From NCBI GenBank assembly GCA_022494885.1, contig JAGVSM010000217.1:310001-374000 (forward strand): DNA of 64,000 nucleotides, in the 5' to 3' direction. Shown piece by piece: positions 57,150 to 64,000 of the stretch. Within the stretch, counting starts at the first letter, position 1. Each line of letters starts with the position of its first letter. The notes below the pieces were generated by a model, which did no database searches, was not told the origin of the DNA, and saw only the letters and a program-made list of their open reading frames with translations. This DNA comes from Micrasema longulum. Taxonomy: Eukaryota > Arthropoda > Insecta > Trichoptera > Brachycentridae. The translations under genes and the position numbers were made by a program.

Positions 57150-57720
57150 CCATCGCCTTGACTTTCATATTTCTTTGCAGCTAGTAAATCTTTCTTTATG
57201 TGCATTGGTATTGTGAGAATTTCTTAATCGGATTTTGAGCCATAGTTCTATAAGTTGCGAACGCAATTTTCTCTTCTTCTTGTCATATCTGATTGGTCAT
57301 GAATTGGTCAAATAATAGGATCTATTATACTCTTTACTGCACGAGCTGGTTCTCTGGCAACTAGTACAAAATTTATAGCTGCTGCTCTGCCTGAAGTACG
57401 CCCTTTACTCGTGGCTCAAACATGACTGTTCCGACTGTGGATATAACTTTGTGATAAAGTCAAGATACATTAATTGGCGGAGATGTCTTCAGATAGAATA
57501 GGCTGTGGTTGTAGTTCCAACATATAATCCAGTAAACCAGATGAGAATCGTCCTGAGCATTCAGTTGGTTATCCTTACTGTCGGACGGGTAGTGGTCGTC
57601 TTGAATATCACTTTCCGCATCATCAATCTGCACATTGTCGTCATGTTCGCCATCAGATGATCCTCTAATTAACTGATGTCATTATCTTCTAATAATAAAC
57701 GCGTGATATCACCATCAGGC
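57150..57720 (-). pseudogene. Decayed piggyBac-like transposase, N-terminal part
   Basis: Minus strand reads PDGDITRLLLEDNDIS, a stop, then RGSSDGEHDDNVQIDDAESD and IQDDHYPSDSKDNQ. A leading LLxED motif and a long acidic stretch are typical of piggyBac transposase N-termini. Downstream on that strand only broken pieces remain. The 94-codon plus-strand frame here is its mirror. No ends or TTAA duplication were identified. Confidence 0.35.
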
Positions 57721-58681
57721 GTAGCAAAAAACAGTAAAAGTATTATGACTAGTCACAAAAAAATATACACTAACCCTAACCATTCATCGAAACGACGAGT
57801 AGATTTGCAATTTCTTGAAAAATTGTGTACCTACCCGTTGGACATAATTGTCTCCCGAAAGACAATGGAAAGCAATGAGTTGATAAGCAACAACACGATC
57901 ATCGACATGCGGGGAAAAAAGAGACAGCGTATTTGCTATCGCGTATTCGTCGATATTTAACGAAGGTAAGGTTTCTAGGGTTTAATATACATAAAGTACG
58001 TAAGTAAGACTGCGAATCCTCCAAGCTAAGCAAAAGTTTATTCAAGGGGGGGGAGGACCACCAGATATTTTTCTACCCGCAAGCAGGTCGCGCATTCAAA
58101 AATGTTAAAAAAACACTGAGTTATACCAAAAATATTTGAAAAACAAGATTAATTCATTAATACTTACTTTTTACACTTTATTAGCCTTCTTCAGCTTTTA
58201 TTGCCTTGGCACAGATTATGAAATTACTTCGGTCACTCTTTAAAGTCCGACGATTTGCACAGACTAGATATATTATTTTAAGTATACTGAAATTCAAAAC
58301 TTGTTTTTGTTTATTGATGACGGCTGTCAACGTGCTGTCAACTCAATAATATTTCATATCCGTGTTTAGTCTGTGGTTATAATTCTACTCACAAAATTTA
58401 TTCTACATTATCTCTGCGTTACACCAATACCTACTAGATCTAAAAGCTTTGGCAATCAAAGCGCCCCTAGCGGCAGAATCGGGTTAAAGAGGCCATAGCG
58501 GACCCTATAAGTTCTATTGTAAGCCGTGTGTTTTTCATACATCTGCGAATATATTCCTCCATTTTTCGTCTGACAAACCACCGCTCGCTCGCGTTTTTTT
58601 GCTTTAAAAGTGGTAAATTGCTCTTAAAATAAAATAAAAACTTTTCCTGCATATCTATGAAAAAAAAAAAAACATAAAATA

Positions 58682-58800
58682 GTTAATAAGTGCTGTGTTC
58701 CCAATTGCAAAGGAAATCATAAATCTGGTCAAAAAGTTTACACTTTCGTGTTGTCCACTGACCCGATTTTAAGTTTTAAATGGCTTTAAACTATACATTG
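58682..58800 (+). pseudogene. THAP-domain-like fragment
   Basis: KCCVPNCKGNHKSGQKVYTF and a following FKWL look like the first half of a THAP zinc finger (CxVPxC, a basic loop, a VYTF strand, and the KWL position). A stop follows within the domain and no Cys-x2-His end is visible. Confidence 0.45.
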
Positions 58801-59124
58801 AAGACATTTTACACCAACTAAATACTCCGAAGTATAAATATATACCTATTTAAACATCGTTTTACTAAAAAATCATCACTAAATATTAGTCTCTTTGACG
58901 TAAACTCTTAATTAGCTTAAGCTTTATGATTGTGTATTTTATATACATTTGTCATTTAATGCGCATTATAAATGTATTGGTTTATCATACGAGTTTGTTC
59001 TGTTTATTTGTAGTATGTGAAAATGTATGGTTTGGATAAATGATGGGTAAATAATCCTCAAAACAAAATTTAAAATTGTACCCATTCTGTCAAGACAAGT
59101 TTTTTTAAACCTTAACTTAACTTG

Positions 59125-59275
59125 GAAACCAAGGCACTCTGATACATGACAGTAGACATAACCATAGAAAAACATAACACTTGAACTGTCATGCATCTTT
59201 TTCAGGAATAAAGCAATTCGAGCGCAGCAATGGTTGAAATACACTTGTCAATGATCATAATAATATACACGACAC
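59125..59275 (+). repeat. Dispersed repeat shared with 48455-48660
   Basis: GGCACTCTGATACATGACAG, GACATAACCATAGAAAAAC, AATAAAGCAATTCGAGC and ATAATAATATA in the same order as at 48455, without the 19-bp duplicated block. Confidence 0.65.
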
Positions 59276-59279
59276 CTCA

Positions 59280-60450
59280 CCGTGTGTATAGTTGAACTGT
59301 AGATAGGGGTGGCTCTGTAGCTGCTGTTGTCCGGCTATCTCGGATAAGATAGACTTCTCTGGCTGGGTCAGCGGTGATATGCTCCAAAAGGGCAGGCGGC
59401 GGAGAGAGCAACTTTATTTACAAAAAACAAACAGGTTTTATGTGAGTTTTATCAATTCATATGCACCGTGTCGCTATCGGACAGGGTACGGGACAGCATA
59501 CATAAGCCGCAGGAGAGAGCGAGAAGGGGTCGGGCTGCCCCGGATAAACTCATAGCACGCCCTCTCATTGGCTGGACATTTTAAGATTTTATTTATGAAG
59601 CTAAATAACTCCCTCGGTATATATTTCACATAAAAATGAAGTATGTAGGCATCATCCCCGTGTCTTAATTAATGCATAAATAACACGGGAAAAGATCCTA
59701 CATACTGATTAAAAAAGTGACACACGTTTTAGCGGGATTTAGTGAGGCCTAGTACCTCACAATCCTACACATATTTGTGACTAGAGTCTCGATATTCTAA
59801 CGCATGCCCTCGCAAGTGACATAATAAACCGTTTTTATTAAAGGGGCAGCTTATTAGATTACAAAATCGAGACTCGTAGCCGAAAAAAACATAAAAACCC
59901 AACATATAAAAAAGTTCGTAAAAAAACTGATGCCAGTTATTCTAATTGAAGCGCCGCATGTAGCCCTAGCGATGACTCGAAAAGCTCCAGCTGCCATCGG
60001 GGTCTAACAATTTCTCGGTGCCCAGTCGAACATTTTTCCTCGTTCAGCAATCATCTCCGTCTATGAGCCCGAACAAGGGCGGCTAGGCTTGATGATTTAT
60101 TTTCTCTTGTTTGAAGGAAGGAAGGCTGATCTGGGGTTACTCCGTGTGCATCCGCAGACGAAAATATATTTTTAAAGACAGAGTAATCTTTACTCTCTAC
60201 CCCCCGACCTGGCTTTTTACTCGACTTCACTTCACCATGGACTTGGATTTTGGACTTCTCTCCCTACGGATTCCTGGCCACGGCGAATAGGACACTTCAA
60301 CCTGAAGTAAGATGTCCTTCTTAGGACATCTCCGGCCTTGACGAAACGCATCTGTGGACCGGGTCGTGCGCTCTAGTGGCTAAGCGTAACCACAACACGA
60401 TGCCAGTAGCGCGTTAGCTATACGTTTTTTCCCTGCTACTGTCTAAAAAG
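59280..60450. other. GC-richer block of unknown identity
   Basis: Base composition is nearer 45-50% GC here than the surrounding AT-rich DNA. It contains a two-part stem-loop (59640-59706) and a motif pair AAGTAAGATGTCCTTCTTAG / GGACATCT. No open frame of useful length. It could be an LTR or untranslated part of a retroelement, but I see no paired LTRs or known protein. Confidence 0.4.
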
Positions 60451-63420
60451 TCATAACAAGTTTATGTAAAGTATTACTTAATTTGAAGTAATAATTAAAT
60501 TTATACTATTGTGTTAGTTTATAGTAAATTACGAACAAGATCATGACCAGAGAATCAACAAATGATTTATCACGATAAACAAAAATGCAAATTTCTTTTA
60601 TGCATTTTTCTATAATAAAAAAACTAAAATTTCAGATGTCAGATGATTTGATTTCCAATTTTCCTTTTTTCAATGGTTAAAACTCTAGGAAAATCAAAGA
60701 CAGTAAATTTTTTGCTATCATGTGTTGGAGTGCCCACGTCTTGAAGTTGCCCCTTATTTATTTATTCATATTTTTTCCATTAAAAACTACGTGAATAGGG
60801 TTACCCGTGCTGAGGACCTGTCTTTAGGAATTACAGGTATTTATTATTTGAAAAATATACATAGTTAAATACCTGGGTCCTCAGTTACCCGTGTGACAGA
60901 AGCTTTGAAAAACTTATAGGTCAACAGTTCACAGCACTAAAAATTTTTATCACTAACTAATGTCAAAAATGGCCTTCATCAGTTCAGTGCCTGGGCCTTG
61001 AGTCTAGGTGGTGTTGGTTACATTGTCATTTGAGATTGAGCATAGACAATGGGCTATTATCACGGTTTTTTTTATTAGCTAATAAATTAATTTGAAAAAT
61101 CACAAGACAATCGGTACTACTCTTATTAAAATCCGTTAAGAAATAAGGGAGATATAAAGGATTAAAGTCTAGTCATTTGAATATAAATAAAAACAGACAA
61201 TTCATGACGTCACCAAGTTTGACGTCATCGTATGCGAAGATAGTTTTTACGTAAAAATTTATGATTCGAGTAGAGTAAGTGGAATGGGGTGACTTTCTTC
61301 AATTTCGAACTTCAAACCTTCGTAAAAGAAAAATTAAAATTCTTATTTTTTAAATGAGAAAATATTATGTTGTGTGAGCGAGAAAATAATAAAACTTTGT
61401 GATCAAAGTCAACCCTTCGGAGTGGGGTCGCTTTGATACATCATGATTTTATGCGTTTGTTTTGAACATTTCATTTTATTTTTTACTTTATTTAGATAAA
61501 AAATATAAGTATACAACGTATACAACTAAATACAATTTTATATTAATTTAATACATATATTTACATTAACGTTTCGCTTTACGTAAAAAAAAACGATTCT
61601 TGAGTATAAAATGGGGAGTGACATTTCACAATAATTTGTTTATTTTATTTTTAATCGGTAAATATTTTTAGTATAACATATAAATTATAAAAAAACGGTG
61701 TTTTAAGTCAGTGCTACACAAAAAAGAATTATAAATATAACTTTTCACTTCTTTTTTAATTATATTATCCATACTCCGATAGTAAATTACTTGCAAAAAA
61801 AACACTCAGGTATCAGCAAATTATGATTAGGCGTGTATTTAATAAGGGTTTAAGTCGAATCTCATGAAATAATTAAAAATAATATACTTTAATTCCACAT
61901 AAAACAAAAATTATTTTTATAATTATTTTAAACCAAAAAATGGAATTTTTATATATACTCAAAAATAATAATTGAAATATACATCAAGATTACACTAGAC
62001 ACTAAATTTTTAAAAATTAAAAAATATCTTGACGATTCCACTTCAAACTTCTTGAAATCTTAGTTTAAATAAAGTTATATAACAATTTCATTTAAATCGT
62101 ATTCCGTATTACGATTAAAAAAACAGTTAAAATTGACCGAAATTTATTAATGATCAGTAGTTATAGAGATAAATATAAACAATATATCCGCTGATCAAAG
62201 TCGCCTTACGATTTAAATGTCGCCATTTTACGGTCGCCATTTATTTCAAGGTTGGCTAGAGAAGGGGAAAAAAATCATAGAGAGCAATACGCGTCCTTTC
62301 AATTTCTATTCGGATTACCAACATTTAAAACAAATGCACGATTCGTGGTGTACTGTTGGGTGGGTTTGGATGATCGAATTTATTACCAACCGAATAGAAA
62401 CGCTTTTCAGAGATGTTGAAAATAGTAAACGAAATTTATGAATGAAATTATTGATTATTAGAGCTTTTATAAACACTAAAGGAGTCTTTGAGAAATCCTT
62501 TATATGTATAATGTGTTAAATCCGATATTCCTCCCGGGTGATAATACCCTATTTTATCTGGTGTAGGTTCATTCATGCTTCATGGCATTCACGCAAGTGG
62601 TCAATACAGATATTACAGATTGTCTTCAAAATATTCATAAATGTATTTTGGCAGATATTTTTCCCTTTTAATTTTTTTTTATTTCAATTTGTAATATCCA
62701 ATAAATTAAAAATTTCACAGTTCCACAAATGTCAAACTAGTTAACTCAGAGGATTTTGGTTTCTTCAAAATGGCCCAACAAAAAAATAATAATGAGGTCA
62801 GACAATGAATGGGCATACCAATTTATTGTTAGTTACAAGAATCTATAACAAGACATTGTTAGCTGGAAAATTCAGCTCCTAGGGCTTCATGTAATCAGCT
62901 TTCCGGGCGTCGTGTTATTATGTTGTAGCAAAGCCCAAAACGGCTTTTATTCAACAGTGGAAATATGGGTGATCAAAAAAAAAACTAACAATTATGGAGC
63001 AAACTAATATAGCGCATTCGAGATCCTAATGAACGAAAGCCGATCAATTGAGGTTCATATAGCCGATTAAACAAGACCATTAGAACAAATTCATCGAGGC
63101 CCGTGCTGCTGTTCGATCGCTCCGAAAATAAAAAAATTGATTAGGAGGATGAGATGGCTGAAATTTCTGATTGTCAAGGATCCCAATTAACAGTAGCCTG
63201 GAAGGCCGAATCATCTAGCATATAACAGTCTGTGAAAGTATAGTCATAGTAATTACTTATTATATTTCATAGTATAACTAACCATATTAAGCATTTTCTT
63301 TGTAATAGATTTTCTTTAAGTGTTGCAGGATTACATAAATTTAAAGTTACAGTATATTTCATTCACACAATTTTGCTGTTATTGAATTAGGTATGTAAAA
63401 AAAAAAACAGAACATTTACT
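60450..63420. other. No gene recognised
   Basis: AT-rich. 60815-60885 holds an inverted pair (GGTTACCCGTGCTGAGGACC; GGTCCTCAGTTACCCGTG as a partly inverted, partly direct copy). A 74-codon frame at 62217-62441 (Trp-rich) has no family I know. Confidence 0.4.
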
Positions 63421-63424
63421 TCTG

Positions 63425-63640
63425 TATTTAAAAAAATCATATATACATCCGGGCGGATGAAAAATACACTTCCGTGTGTGAAATGGAACCAGAACCCTGG
63501 ACGGATATTTTCAACTTTGATTCTATTCAGATAAAAATCCAGAAAAAGAAGCTGAAGCAACAAATGATCGAAATATGTTGCATTCGATGCACTGATGCAG
63601 TGCCCTAAGCACCATTGCATGCTAATAAAAGTACGATGAT
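63425..63640 (+). repeat. Dispersed SINE-like repeat
   Basis: GTGAAATGGAACCAGAACCCTGGACG and TTGCATTCGATGCACTGATGCAG match 16930-17030; 63480-63530 is the reverse complement of 42570-42625. Confidence 0.6.
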
Positions 63641-64000
63641 TATGAAAAAATATTTTTGAAAATAAATTATTGGTTTTCATTTTATAGGGATTTTACCGTA
63701 TGAGACAGAATATTTTCTATAATGAAACTAGGAAGACATTTACGGGATTACCCATCATTAAGTGGTTTATGTTTTGAAAAAATACCTTTAAAAACATATA
63801 CCTTTTTAGGCATTTTGTAATTTGGGAAGAACCCCACCTTGACAGCTTCAGTTCTATATTACTTGACAAAAATCAATAGACAACTGAACCAAGTACAAGT
63901 TGTATAGAAAACCTGCTGGTATTAATCATATCCAATAAAGTTCAAGGTGTGGTCGCTAGTTAGTTAACTTTACTGCCTTAATGAGTAATGTACATATTGG

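Noticed and set aside
58140..58200. Candidate upstream exon of WASHC3 before a GTAAGT on the minus strand
   Set aside because: In the phase required by the 55938 exon the frame meets a stop with no Met, so it cannot be a coding first exon.
62217..62441. 74-codon open frame with Trp-rich segment
   Set aside because: No recognisable domain, no splice or codon-bias support, and it is the only frame of note in a repeat-rich stretch.
1..64000. CRISPR arrays, rRNA genes or bacterial-type operons
   Set aside because: No spacer-repeat pattern, no rRNA signatures, and genes are intron-split with GT-AG junctions throughout.

Overview
The window is animal nuclear DNA, AT-rich and full of transposon debris. 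It is most likely from an insect of the order Lepidoptera. The main evidence is an intact, intron-split Rel/NF-kB gene of the Dorsal class with typical insect motifs. Supporting evidence is mariner, LINE, Penelope-like and tRNA-derived SINE remnants and a degenerate CCTAA (TTAGG-type) tract. No bacterial, organellar or CRISPR-type sequence was seen. The order assignment is inference.

Four host genes can be built exon by exon. (1) 8741-26218, plus strand: dorsal. Eleven coding exons with consistent phases encode the Rel homology domain, a KRKRQK nuclear localisation signal and a proline-rich C-terminus. The seventh exon can also read straight through its donor to a stop at 21325, giving a second C-terminus without that signal, as in the Dorsal-B / REL1-B type of isoform. 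The true first exon was not found. (2) 35981-37995, minus strand: a three-exon, 110-residue acidic prothymosin/parathymosin-like protein. (3) 51922-53250, plus strand: ribosomal protein L36A (eL42), three exons, 104 residues, with a TOP-like 5' end. (4) 54685-55938, minus strand: WASH complex subunit 3 (CCDC53), two visible coding exons, convergent with RPL36A.

The rest is introns and intergenic DNA. 1-8.7 kb holds a ~114-bp tandem array, a LINE interrupted by a 1.2-kb hAT-like element (8-bp target duplication, SINE inside it), and further LINE ends. The dorsal introns hold mariner fragments, several inverted-repeat elements (one with 76-bp arms that look identical), SINEs and LINE tails. 26.7-35 kb is gene-poor, with LINE C-termini, SINEs, hairpins and one GC-rich island with a 42-codon arginine-rich ORF. 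38.7-46.7 kb is a graveyard of LINE, Penelope-like and THAP-like fragments. 49.27-50.33 kb is a striking fold-back structure built from 98-bp units. 56-64 kb holds MITEs, a decayed piggyBac-like reading frame, a THAP-like fragment and a GC-richer block I do not recognise.

The four genes do unrelated jobs: immunity and dorsoventral patterning, chromatin or nuclear acidic protein, translation, and endosomal actin. No operon-like logic joins them. The most noteworthy items are the retained-intron dorsal isoform, the SINE-bracketed Rel-domain exon, the perfect-arm element in a dorsal intron, and the 98-bp fold-back block. No clearly novel multi-gene system was found.
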